From: Marivivens sp.
Lineage (GTDB): Bacteria > Pseudomonadota > Alphaproteobacteria > Rhodobacterales > Rhodobacteraceae
DNA length: 35,930 bases
Assembly (NCBI GenBank): GCA_024642185.1
Contig: JAHEBR010000003.1
Location: forward strand, 1 to 35,930
Reading direction: 5' to 3'
The position numbers were made by a program, and so were the translations under genes. Under the pieces are notes generated by a model, which saw nothing but the letters and a program-made list of their open reading frames with translations, was not told the DNA's origin and searched no databases. Below, piece after piece: positions 23,062 through 32,339 of this stretch. The first letter of the stretch is position 1. Each line of letters begins with the position of its first letter.

Positions 23062-25572
23062 ATGTGGCGCCCAAATGCTTTCCAAAATCTTACCAAGTCT
23101 ATGCCGTGGACCCCGGCCTTCTTCGACGCGGGGTCGTATAGAACCCTGTACCCCGACGTGGCCGACACAGGAAAACCGCCTCTTTTCCACTACTTGAGGC
23201 ATGGCCGGCGCGAAGGTCGCGTTCCGGGCATGATGGTCGCTGACCTCTGGGCCGAAGATCTTGAGACAGCACAAAAAGGGAGCGAAATTGGCGCCCTCGA
23301 ATGGCTCGCCTGTAATGGGTGCCCTAGAGATATTCTGTATGCCCTGATCGCATGTGCGCGATGGTACTGCGCAAGGGGCAGACTTGCCGAAGCAGCAGAC
23401 TATGCGGAGCGCGCCGCCGAAAGCGATCAGATCATCTCGGGATTTCTGGATCCGTCGCTGCCACTTACCGCGGGAATGATCATGCAGGAAACGGGGCAGG
23501 AGGGTCTTGGCCGTGCCCTTCTCAAACGTGCAAGTCGACGTTTCCCGCTGAATTTCGATCTTCGGATCGCCCTTGCGCCGCCCGGCCAGCCGCTGCGCCC
23601 TTTGCGCCCGGCCTACCTCTTGCACGACCTTGGGCTAGCCGCCCCTGCTCTTGGAAATGGGTCTGCATTTGACCGTCTGGCCTGCAACGCGTCGCGAGCG
23701 GTGGACGGACCACTTGTTACGGTCCTGATGTCCGCGCGCGATGCCGCGACGACCATCGAGACGGCCCTGCGCAGCCTTGTCAGCCAAAGCTGGCGCAATC
23801 TTGAGATTCTCGTCATTGATAATGGCTCAACAGATCCCACAGCAGAAATCGCCAAAAGTTGGGAGAAGAAACATCCCGGTATCCGCCTCTTGAACGGGGC
23901 GCAGGCCAACGGTGCCTATGGCGCGCGCAACCTTGGCCTTGAGAACGCAACCGGCGATTTCGTAACATGCCTAGACGCCGATGACTGGGCCCATCCCGAG
24001 AGGATCGCGCGCCAGATCGCTCCTTTCACCAAGAAACCATGTCTGGCGGCAACTATGTCCGACTGGATCCGGGCCGACGATCATCTGCGTCCCCGATTAT
24101 TCTGGCGTCAGGACAGAATCATTCACCCCAATCTTTCCTCCCTTCTCTTTCGCCGTTCGCTTCGGGAAGAGATCGGCTATTGGGACGAGGCACCCGCGGG
24201 GGCTGACAGTGAATTCCGCGACCGGATCATCGCCCGTTATGGCGCCAGCGCCATAAATGCGGTGCTACCCGGTCTTCCATTGTCGATCGGGAGAGCGCGA
24301 CCGGGATCGCTCACAACCTCCTCGACCACATCCATTACCAGTCAGCGGGCAGGTCCGCGCGCCAACTATGCCGAGGCAGCAGCTCTTTGGCATAAGACAG
24401 GGCCGCTCTTCATGGAACGCGCTCCCAAAAAGCGGCCGTTTCCTCTGGCACTTGTTCCGGCCGCGCCGCCAATGCCTTTCGCTGTGCCAGCAACACCTAT
24501 GTCTGATACGCGCCGCAAGATCATCGTCTTCGCCCATGCTGCGGGAGCCGAAACCTATGGCGCGGAACGCAGCCTTCTTGACGTGCTGTCAGCCGCGCGA
24601 GCAACCGGTGTGGACGCCGAGGTTGTCCTACCAGCGGCAGGAACGGCGCCATATCTTGACGCCCTCACCCCTTTGGTCTCCCGCATCCATGTTTGCCCCC
24701 AGAGGCGACGGCGCGGGGGCGCGCCGCCAACCGTTGACGAGGTACAGGGGCTGATACGGATTCTCGACGGCTCTGGCGCCGACGAGGTGCACGTGAACAC
24801 CTGCACGCTTGATGCCCCGCTCGTCGCGGCGCGGGCGCTGGGCCGCCCTACGGCGCTTTATCTGCGCGAATTGCCAGAGGCTGATCCGCAACTGTGCCGC
24901 GATCTCGCCCTCACCCCTGCATTGCTGCGGCACGCCCTGATGAACGAGGCCGATCGGATCATCGCCAATAGCCAGACGACCTTGAACTGGATCGGCGGCG
25001 AAAATGCGATCCTTGCCGAAAATCGAATTGATCCTTCCTTGTTCGACCAGCCAGTCCGTGCTGCCGGAGAGCTGCGGATCGGGCTGGTGGGCAGCGGCAC
25101 CCCGCGCAAGGGCCTTCTGGATTTTCTGCGCATAGCCCGAGAATTGCGAACCGAGACCGGTCTCAAATTCGTTCTTGTAGGCCCGTTGCCGCAGTTGCCC
25201 TTGCCGCCAAGGGTTCGCACGACTGGTTTTGCCGAAACCCCCACCAAGGCAATCTCGCACTGCGATATTGTTCTCAGCCTATCGCATTTTGCCGAGAGCT
25301 TCGGCCGCTCGATTGCCGAAGCCATGGCCGCGGGCCGGCCCGTGATCGCCTATGACCACGGACATCCATCGGAGCTTTTGAAGAGCGGCGGAGGAATTCT
25401 CGTTCCCCGCTTTGACTGGAAATCGGCAGCCCGGCAGATCAGAAGAATTGCGCGCGACAGGGCACTCTATGAACGCCTCTCGGTCGAGGGCCGCGCTGCC
25501 GCGAGACCCTTGGCTGAACCTTGGCCCCTTTCCCTTGTCGAGCAGATCTTCGGACTTGGTAATTCTGGTTAA
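23062..25572 (+). CDS. Bifunctional-looking glycosyltransferase: PDVA motif + GT2 + GT4
   Basis: 836 aa. FDAGSYRTLYPDVADTGKPPLFHYLRHGRREGR; GT2 VTVLMSARDAATTIETALRSLVSQSWRNLEILVIDNGSTDPT...VTCLDADDWAHPERIA; GT4 IIVFAHAAGAETYGAERSLLDVL...FAESFGRSIAEAMAAGRPVIAYDHGHPSELL. Confidence 0.87.
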   Translation: MWRPNAFQNLTKSMPWTPAFFDAGSYRTLYPDVADTGKPPLFHYLRHGRREGRVPGMMVADLWAEDLETAQKGSEIGALEWLACNGCPRDILYALIACARWYCARGRLAEAADYAERAAESDQIISGFLDPSLPLTAGMIMQETGQEGLGRALLKRASRRFPLNFDLRIALAPPGQPLRPLRPAYLLHDLGLAAPALGNGSAFDRLACNASRAVDGPLVTVLMSARDAATTIETALRSLVSQSWRNLEILVIDNGSTDPTAEIAKSWEKKHPGIRLLNGAQANGAYGARNLGLENATGDFVTCLDADDWAHPERIARQIAPFTKKPCLAATMSDWIRADDHLRPRLFWRQDRIIHPNLSSLLFRRSLREEIGYWDEAPAGADSEFRDRIIARYGASAINAVLPGLPLSIGRARPGSLTTSSTTSITSQRAGPRANYAEAAALWHKTGPLFMERAPKKRPFPLALVPAAPPMPFAVPATPMSDTRRKIIVFAHAAGAETYGAERSLLDVLSAARATGVDAEVVLPAAGTAPYLDALTPLVSRIHVCPQRRRRGGAPPTVDEVQGLIRILDGSGADEVHVNTCTLDAPLVAARALGRPTALYLRELPEADPQLCRDLALTPALLRHALMNEADRIIANSQTTLNWIGGENAILAENRIDPSLFDQPVRAAGELRIGLVGSGTPRKGLLDFLRIARELRTETGLKFVLVGPLPQLPLPPRVRTTGFAETPTKAISHCDIVLSLSHFAESFGRSIAEAMAAGRPVIAYDHGHPSELLKSGGGILVPRFDWKSAARQIRRIARDRALYERLSVEGRAAARPLAEPWPLSLVEQIFGLGNSG

Positions 25573-25630
25573 CGGATTATTTAGGCTGTTGCTGCCAGCA
25601 TTGCATGACGCACAAGGCTGGGGGCCGATC

Positions 25631-26734
25631 TTGAGACTTTTGGTCATCTTGGGCACGCGCCCAGAAGCAATCAAACTCGCTCCGCTCATTCTGTATCTGC
25701 GCCGCTTGGCCGGCCTGTCCCTGGGGGTCTGCACGACTGGCCAGCATCGCGACCTTGTCATGGAACCGCTTCGCTTTTTCGGCATTGCGCCGGACTTTGA
25801 TCTTGAAGTGATGCAGGCCGATCAGACCTTGTCTGACCTCTCGGCAAAGATCCTCACACGACTTGACCCGATCCTGAGAGACGGAGACTACGACCGCGTG
25901 GTTGTTCAAGGTGATACGACGTCTGCGATGTGCGGAGCAATTGCAGCCGCGCATCGGGGGATACCTGTCGCCCATGTCGAAGCAGGTCTCAGAACCGGAA
26001 ACTCCGCTTCGCCTTGGCCCGAGGAAATCAACCGCCAACTCATATCTCGCATCGCCGATCTTCACTTTGCTCCAACGTCGGGCGCTGCGGCTAACCTTCG
26101 CGCAGAGGGGATCCCTCAGACGGCCATCCATGTAACCGGCAATACCGGGATCGATGCACTTCTTGCGGCACGATCGAGGCTCGGGAAGCCTGAGCCCCGG
26201 CTCTGGCGGGCTCCCGGCCAGAAACTCATACTAGTGACCATGCACCGGCGGGAAAACCTCGGTCGCGGACTATCCGAATTGTGTTGGGCATTGCGAGGGC
26301 TCGGCGAGTCCGGTCATCAGATTGTCTTTCCGGCCCACCCCAGCCCCACCGTCCAAGAGAACGCTCGATCCATTCTCGCCGGGGCGCGCGGCGTGCGGAT
26401 CTTCGAACCGCAGGGCTATCCGCGCTTTGTAGAACTCATGACACAGTCAGACCTCATCATAACCGATTCCGGGGGCGTTCAAGAGGAAGCAACTGCTCTT
26501 GGAAAAGCCGCCCTCGTGGTGCGCGACGCAACAGAGCGGCCAGAGGCGATCGTGACCGGCGCGGTGAAGTTGGTCTGCGCCGACCGCCAAGCAATCGCCG
26601 CTCAGGCAAAGCGCCTCTTGGCGACCCCGCCGCTACTGAAACCGGCGGATGCCTTTGGCGATGGGCATGCTTCGGAACGGATTGCGCGCATCCTCAAGCA
26701 AGTGGCGCAAGAAAAGCTGGCGCAGGTGGCCTGA
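25631..26734 (+). CDS. wecB: UDP-N-acetylglucosamine 2-epimerase (non-hydrolysing)
   Basis: LRLLVILGTRPEAIKLAPLILYL...VVQGDTTSAMCGAIAAAHRGIPVAHVEAGLRTGN...PWPEEINRQLISRIADLHFAPT...TMHRRENLG...ITDSGGVQEEA. TTG at 25631 is the likely start; the track ORF from 25412 overlaps the upstream gene. Confidence 0.92.
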   Translation: MRLLVILGTRPEAIKLAPLILYLRRLAGLSLGVCTTGQHRDLVMEPLRFFGIAPDFDLEVMQADQTLSDLSAKILTRLDPILRDGDYDRVVVQGDTTSAMCGAIAAAHRGIPVAHVEAGLRTGNSASPWPEEINRQLISRIADLHFAPTSGAAANLRAEGIPQTAIHVTGNTGIDALLAARSRLGKPEPRLWRAPGQKLILVTMHRRENLGRGLSELCWALRGLGESGHQIVFPAHPSPTVQENARSILAGARGVRIFEPQGYPRFVELMTQSDLIITDSGGVQEEATALGKAALVVRDATERPEAIVTGAVKLVCADRQAIAAQAKRLLATPPLLKPADAFGDGHASERIARILKQVAQEKLAQVA

Positions 26735-28132
26735 ATGAAGATCGCAGTGCATGGCCTTGGATACATCGGCCTGCCGACAGCGGCGCTCTTTGCAGAGTCG
26801 GGCCTCGAAGTTGTGGGAGTGGACATCTCGCCCGATGTCATAGACGCGATCCGGCGCGGGGGGCCCGAAACACGCGAGCCGGGTCTTGCGAAGATGATTG
26901 AGCGGGTTGTCGCAGAAGGCTGTCTGCGGGCGGTTTCCAAACCAGAACCGGCCAACGCCCACATCCTTTGCCTTCCCACTCCGGTCGACAGCCAAAAGCG
27001 GCCGTTGCTTCGCCATATTGACGCTGCCCTGTCCTCGGTTGCGCCCCACTTACGAGAGGGGGATCTGATCGTTATCGAAAGCACCGTTCCACCGGGCACA
27101 ACGGAGATGCTAGCTGACAAGATCGCCAGACTGCGGCCCGACCTTCCCAATAAGAGTATCTTCCTCGCCCACTGTCCTGAGCGGGCGATCCCCGGCGCGG
27201 CGCTTCGCGAAATCGCGGAGAACGAACGGATCATTGGCGGCCTCTGCCCAACGGCGTCTGAAATGGCCGCGGCTCTTTATCGGCGCATTAGCCGGGCGCG
27301 ATTGAATCTCACCGACGCCCGAACCGCAGAGCTCTGCAAACTTGCCGAAAATGCCTGGCGCGACACCACCATCGCTTATGCGAACGAGCTTTCGCTCATT
27401 TGTCAAAAGCAAGGTGTCGATGTGTGGGGTTTGATCAACCTCGCCAACCGCCACCCACGGGTCAGTATTCCCAAGCCCGGGCCTGGGGTCGGCGGACACT
27501 GCCTCGCCGTAGACCCTTGGTTTCTTGTCGATGCAGCACCGGAGTGCACCGAATTCATTCAAGCCGCGCGTTTACGCAACGATGCCATGCCGGAGCAGAC
27601 AGCCGACAGGATCGAACAGGCGCTTGCCCATCTATCGCGTCCCGCAAGAATTGCCTGCCTGGGTCTGGCCTACAAACCTGACACCGACGACCTGCGCGAA
27701 AGCCCGGCTCTTGCCGTGGCCAAAATACTCGCGGATCGCGGCCACGATATTCTGGCCGTCGAGCCCCATATCAAAGCCCTGCCCCCTGCCCTCGCCTCGT
27801 TTGGGGCCAGGCTTGTCTCCTGCAAAACCGCGCTAGGGGATGCCGATGCAGTCGGTATCCTTGTTGCTCACCGTGCCTTCGCCGCACGGCGGACAGAGAT
27901 TGCGCTCCATCCGGCTGTGGTCGATGCGGTCGGGCTATTCAGCGGCACGTTCGGCGACGGCCCCACCATTGACGAGGCTGGACGACGGATAGAGAACGAC
28001 AACGTCGCCTTCGCCAAGCCCGCTCAGGATTTCCGTGTGGATGCCATCGCTATGGCCGATCTCGACAGGTTTGAGATGCGCGATTCCTTCCGTAACCTGG
28101 AAGACCGACCAAACGCCGTTCTCACGGAATAG
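26735..28132 (+). CDS. wecC: UDP-N-acetyl-D-mannosamine dehydrogenase with extended C-terminus
   Basis: MKIAVHGLGYIGLPTAALFAESGLEVVGVDIS...CLPTPVD...AHCPERAIPGAALREIAENERIIGG...GPGVGGHCLAVDPWFLV...LGLAYKPDTDDLRESPAL. The last ~66 codons run antisense over the hlyD-like gene. Confidence 0.9.
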   Translation: MKIAVHGLGYIGLPTAALFAESGLEVVGVDISPDVIDAIRRGGPETREPGLAKMIERVVAEGCLRAVSKPEPANAHILCLPTPVDSQKRPLLRHIDAALSSVAPHLREGDLIVIESTVPPGTTEMLADKIARLRPDLPNKSIFLAHCPERAIPGAALREIAENERIIGGLCPTASEMAAALYRRISRARLNLTDARTAELCKLAENAWRDTTIAYANELSLICQKQGVDVWGLINLANRHPRVSIPKPGPGVGGHCLAVDPWFLVDAAPECTEFIQAARLRNDAMPEQTADRIEQALAHLSRPARIACLGLAYKPDTDDLRESPALAVAKILADRGHDILAVEPHIKALPPALASFGARLVSCKTALGDADAVGILVAHRAFAARRTEIALHPAVVDAVGLFSGTFGDGPTIDEAGRRIENDNVAFAKPAQDFRVDAIAMADLDRFEMRDSFRNLEDRPNAVLTE

Positions 28133-28837
28133 CGCACTGGCCGGGGCAAGAAGCGCTGCATCGTCGCTCCACTGCACGATCCGCGCCTCAAGGCGGAACC
28201 CGTGGCCAAGGCCCTGGCGATCTTCCGAAGGTCCGGTGAAGTTGATGGTAACGTCGACCCGCTGCTCTTGGACACCAAGCGCCGAAATTCGGGTTGTAGC
28301 GACCGGATCGATCCGTGCAACAACGCCCTCAAGCGTTGTTCCTCCGCCCCAACCGCCAAGCAGAACGGACGCGCCGGCCTCGATGGAAACAGCATCCGAC
28401 GACAGAAGATCGACAACAACCTCAAGATCGGACTGAATGTCACCAATCTCGAGAATGGGCGAGCCAGCGACAACCATGGCGCCGCCGACCTGATAGATCT
28501 GAAGAACCTGCCCATCAGCCGGAGCGGCGATCACCTCTTCCGCCATACCCGGCACGGCGGGGGAGATCCCCGCAATCCGTTGCCCTTTGCCGATTGCATC
28601 GCCCGAACGAAGGGTGATCCGCTCCAGGGCCCCGGTCGTCGGGGCCGACACCAACGTGATATCGCGAACCCGCGTTTGGCCCTCCTCGTCAATGGTCACC
28701 ATTAGCGGTCCACGCCCCACCGCTCCCAGATCGACCAATGCTGGCTTGGGCCAGAAAGCATAGGCCATCGCGGCGGCGATCAAGGCTATCGCAACGAGGG
28801 TCAGGAAATTTCGTGAACGGCGGCGTTTCTGGGCCAT
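27935..28837 (-). CDS. HlyD-family periplasmic adaptor (membrane fusion) protein
   Basis: N-terminal TM, DLGAVGRGPLMVTIDEEGQTRVRDITLVSAPTTGALERITLRSGDAIGKGQ...APADGQVLQIYQVGGAMVVAGSPILEIGD (lipoyl/barrel-sandwich region), C-terminal GLGEGDVVVLYPSSSLVNGGAVAER. Confidence 0.9.
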   Translation of the reverse strand: MAQKRRRSRNFLTLVAIALIAAAMAYAFWPKPALVDLGAVGRGPLMVTIDEEGQTRVRDITLVSAPTTGALERITLRSGDAIGKGQRIAGISPAVPGMAEEVIAAPADGQVLQIYQVGGAMVVAGSPILEIGDIQSDLEVVVDLLSSDAVSIEAGASVLLGGWGGGTTLEGVVARIDPVATTRISALGVQEQRVDVTINFTGPSEDRQGLGHGFRLEARIVQWSDDAALLAPASALFRENGVWSVFQVTEGIAHLKPVEIGHSDGIHTEILSGLGEGDVVVLYPSSSLVNGGAVAERAAE

Positions 28838-28841
28838 GGGT

Positions 28842-31205
28842 CTACTCCCGTGTTTTCAGGGCCGTGGTGATATCGGCCCGGTCTAGGTCACGTTTCACAA
28901 GCCAGCCGGAAAAGAGCGCGGCGGCGATTACGACAAGCGCCGAATAGCCGTGGCTTTCGGGCAGGAAGAGCGCAGGGATCTGGTAGAGCTCGGTCGAAAA
29001 TCCTTCGGCAACAGCAGAGGACATAAAGTGCCCCATCAGCGAACCCAGCGGCAGCGCCAAGAGGGTGACCACTGCAAGCTCTCCCAACAGGACAAAGGCT
29101 GTTTCGCCTCGATGGAAACCGATCACGCGCAGGCTTGCCAGGTCGCGGGCGCGCTCGGCCTGGGCCACGCGAGCGGCGTTGTAGACGATGCCGAAGGTGA
29201 TGATGAACGCGACAAGCCCCATGACATAGCGGGTCGCGCCCGCGCCTTGGTTCATCAGCGTCTCGAAGGCGGTCCGCATCTCGGATTTCAGGCTTACGCC
29301 AGCAATCATCGGCATATCGCGCAGGGCGGCGAAAATCTCTTGCTCATGCGCCTTGTCGATCCTGAGATAGGCACCCGATGCCAGCCCCGGCTCGCCCAAG
29401 GCCCGATTGAGCGCGTCCATCCCCATATAAGCCGGCGCCCCCAGAAGGCTCTGCGCAATCGCCACAACCGGGATCTCGAGCACGGGCTGACTGCCGCCCA
29501 TCACTTCGATCGTCAGCATCTCGCCCGGCGTGATGCCAAGCAGATCGGCCAGTTCCCTGGCAAGAACGACGCCATTTTCAGGCATTTCGATGGTGGCATA
29601 GTCGCTGTCGATGGCGCGGATCAGTTCCGGCGCGTCCGTAAGGCCGGTAATCGCGCCCTGATGGCTGAAACGACCGTTGCGAAGAACCGCACCCACCGCT
29701 CGGGTCGGTTCGACCACATCAACCCCCGGAATTCGGCGGAGTGCAAATATCGCATCCTCGCCGACGGGCCGTGCGAAACCCACCGTCACGTCAGAGCGGT
29801 CAACCACGGTGAAAGTCAGATCGAGGGTGCGCTCAAACCCCGCATAGATCGTGATCATCGACAGGGTGAGCGCCATGCCCATGGCAATGCCGAGTACCGC
29901 GCCAAGCATCCGCCCCGGCTGGCGCGTTACGCGTCGAAGAACCATCCGGCTCGGCTGGTCGAGATATTTCGCAAACCAGGCCCCAATCTGCCCGGCGGCG
30001 CTGTAGTCTGCCGGCGCGGGCGGCCGCATAGCATCGGCGGGCGCCATTCGAAAGATCCGCCGCATGACGAAAAGCCCGCCGATCGAGGCCGAAAGGATCG
30101 AGACCGAAACGCCCATAACGAATGACTTCGGATCAAGGACGAAAACGAGGAACGGAAATTTGAAATACACAGTATAGAGATTGATCATCGCGCGTCCGGC
30201 GCCGATGCCGATCAAGCAGCCGGCAATGGCCCCGCCGGCCGCGATCACCAGCACCATCTTCATATAGTGCCAGCCGACCTCGCGGTTGCGATAGCCGAAT
30301 GCTTTCATCAGGCCTATCTCTTCCCGTTCAGCCTGCACCATGCGGCTGACAACGATGTAGAGAAGAAACGCCGCCACGGCGAGGAAGAAGGGCGGAACGC
30401 CCGAGGCGCTGGCCTCAAGCCCGCTCATTTCCTCGGAAACAAACCGGTTGGAATATTGATCCGCAAGCCCATAGGCTCCGCCACCGCCGAAGGGTTTGAG
30501 AACGCGGTCGATCTCTTCCAGAACAGACGCTTCGCGGGCATCCCGATTGATCGAAAAGAGCGCCTCGCCGAAGGCGCCAACCATGTCATAGGCGGCAGCC
30601 ATAGCATCGCGATTCATCCAGATCACCCCAAAGCGGGCGTCATCTGGCACAAGCTCGCCCGGGGCCGTGGTATAGAGGTATTCGGGCGATCGCGCGGTTC
30701 CGGCGATCCGATATTCCCGCTGGGCGCCGTTGATCGTGGCAATCAGGCTGTCACCGGCGACTAGCCCGTTCGCTTCGGCAAAACTGTCGAGCAAGACGAT
30801 CTCTTCTGGGTGCGCGGCATCAAACATCCGCCCGGTGCTCATGTAGATCGCGTTAAGCCCCGGCTCCCCTCCGGGCGGCAGCGAAAGTGCTCGGCCCATG
30901 ACCGGAAGATCGCGTGACGGGATGTTGATCAACACCATGCCGGTCACGCGGGTTTCGACCCTCGATACGCCGTCAATCGCGGCAAGCTGTGCGGCAACGG
31001 AATTGGGGGCGCGAAGAACCGGCGCAAAGATATCGGCGAGGCGGTAACGCTCATAATATTCCGCGCGCGTTTCCTGAATCGAGTGCACAAGACCCGACAT
31101 CATCACCTGCATCATCACGCCCAGCGCAATGACAAGGCCAATGGCAGCCACCTGCCCCTTCACGCGACGCAGATCGCGCCAGAGCTTTTTGTCGAGAGGG
31201 CTCAC
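28842..31205 (-). CDS. FtsX-like ABC transporter permease
   Basis: 787 aa with N-terminal TM/periplasmic segment and two FtsX-like permease domains ([82 protein letters not shown]). Confidence 0.9.
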   Translation of the reverse strand: MSPLDKKLWRDLRRVKGQVAAIGLVIALGVMMQVMMSGLVHSIQETRAEYYERYRLADIFAPVLRAPNSVAAQLAAIDGVSRVETRVTGMVLINIPSRDLPVMGRALSLPPGGEPGLNAIYMSTGRMFDAAHPEEIVLLDSFAEANGLVAGDSLIATINGAQREYRIAGTARSPEYLYTTAPGELVPDDARFGVIWMNRDAMAAAYDMVGAFGEALFSINRDAREASVLEEIDRVLKPFGGGGAYGLADQYSNRFVSEEMSGLEASASGVPPFFLAVAAFLLYIVVSRMVQAEREEIGLMKAFGYRNREVGWHYMKMVLVIAAGGAIAGCLIGIGAGRAMINLYTVYFKFPFLVFVLDPKSFVMGVSVSILSASIGGLFVMRRIFRMAPADAMRPPAPADYSAAGQIGAWFAKYLDQPSRMVLRRVTRQPGRMLGAVLGIAMGMALTLSMITIYAGFERTLDLTFTVVDRSDVTVGFARPVGEDAIFALRRIPGVDVVEPTRAVGAVLRNGRFSHQGAITGLTDAPELIRAIDSDYATIEMPENGVVLARELADLLGITPGEMLTIEVMGGSQPVLEIPVVAIAQSLLGAPAYMGMDALNRALGEPGLASGAYLRIDKAHEQEIFAALRDMPMIAGVSLKSEMRTAFETLMNQGAGATRYVMGLVAFIITFGIVYNAARVAQAERARDLASLRVIGFHRGETAFVLLGELAVVTLLALPLGSLMGHFMSSAVAEGFSTELYQIPALFLPESHGYSALVVIAAALFSGWLVKRDLDRADITTALKTRE

Positions 31206-31948
31206 CAGGCCAGCTCTTCGGGATCGACGCGGGTCTTGTTGACCGTGACCTCAAGGATGCCACCATCCGCGAAGCGGATCACACGGTCGGCCATAGCTGC
31301 CGTGGCGGCAGCGTGAGTAATGATGAGAACCGTTGTCCCAAGCCGATCGTTCACATCCCGCAAAACCCGAAGAACGGCGCGGCCGGTGGTGCTGTCGAGA
31401 GCGCCGGTCGGCTCGTCGCAAAAGAGAACTTCGGGCTGTTTCGCCACGGCCCGCGCAATGGCGACCCGCTGCTGTTCGCCCCCCGAAAGCTGGGCCGGAA
31501 AGTGATGGCGGCGCTCGCTAAGGCCCACAAGCGAAAGCGCCTCGCCTGCGTCCATAGGATTGCGCGCGATCTCGGTGACAAGCTCGACGTTTTCCTCGGC
31601 CGTCAGGCTCGGCATCAGGTTGTAGAACTGAAAGACAAAGCCGACGTGATTGCGCCGATAGAGCGTCAGCGCCGCATCATCCAAATCTGTCAGACAAGTG
31701 TCGGCGAAATGGGCGGTGCCTTCAGTCGGGCGATCCAGGCCACCAAGGATATTCAGAAGTGTAGACTTTCCCGAACCCGATGGCCCAAGAAGCACAACGA
31801 TCTCGCCTTTCGGGATTTCCATGTCGACGCCACGCAACGCGTGAACAGCGGTGCGACCTTCGCCATAGACTTTGGTTAGCCCCGAGGCGCGAAAGGCCGG
31901 AGCGGTTTCGGCAGCCACGGATTTGGTCGAACCAGCTTTCTTTGCCAT
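31202..31948 (-). CDS. ABC transporter ATP-binding protein (LolD/MacB-like)
   Basis: [63 protein letters not shown]. Start MAKKAGSTK at 31948 preferred over the 32128 ORF start. Confidence 0.93.
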   Translation of the reverse strand: MAKKAGSTKSVAAETAPAFRASGLTKVYGEGRTAVHALRGVDMEIPKGEIVVLLGPSGSGKSTLLNILGGLDRPTEGTAHFADTCLTDLDDAALTLYRRNHVGFVFQFYNLMPSLTAEENVELVTEIARNPMDAGEALSLVGLSERRHHFPAQLSGGEQQRVAIARAVAKQPEVLFCDEPTGALDSTTGRAVLRVLRDVNDRLGTTVLIITHAAATAAMADRVIRFADGGILEVTVNKTRVDPEELAW

Positions 31949-32101
31949 CGTCAAATTTGCCTTGCCTACACCAAACCATACATTGTGCGAGGCGCATTCG
32001 CTTGCACACCCCCAACAGACTGGCCGGATTTCCGACGGTCGGCAAGGGCACCGAAAAAGGTTTGCAGTTGGAAAGGCTACGGCTCTTGATCCAGAGCAAA
32101 G

Positions 32102-32134
32102 AAAAAGGGCCTGGCGATCCTTCGCCAAGCCCTT
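32102..32134 (-). terminator. Rho-independent terminator downstream of tRNA-Met
   Basis: Minus-strand AAGGGCTTGGCGA-AGGA-TCGCCAGGCCCTT followed by a T-run; 13-bp stem with one G:U. Confidence 0.85.
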
Positions 32135-32142
32135 GAAATCTC

Positions 32143-32219
32143 TGGTAGCGGAGGAGGGACTTGAACCCCCGACACGCGGATTATGATTCCGCTGCTCTAA
32201 CCAACTGAGCTACTCCGCC
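32143..32219 (-). tRNA. tRNA-Met (CAT anticodon), elongator-like
   Basis: Minus-strand GGCGGAGTAGCTCAGTTGGTTAGAGCAGCGGAATCATAATCCGCGTGTCGGGGGTTCAAGTCCCTCCTCCGCTACCA folds as a cloverleaf; anticodon loop ATCATAA; encoded CCA. Confidence 0.96.
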
Positions 32220-32339
32220 AACGCGGTGCGAGGTAGTCCGTGGGTCAGGCGGCGTCAAGAGGAAAAGTCGCGAGCGTTGCCCCCTTTTCCATGCGCTCCT
32301 GAGCCGCTAGCACTGGTCCGAACCCCGAAGGAGATTGCC

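Noticed and set aside
28950-30125. 391-aa plus-strand ORF
   Set aside because: Antisense to the FtsX-like permease; composition typical of a shadow ORF.
32143-32219. tRNA as an integration site for a genomic island
   Set aside because: No integrase or direct repeat of the tRNA 3' end was found nearby.
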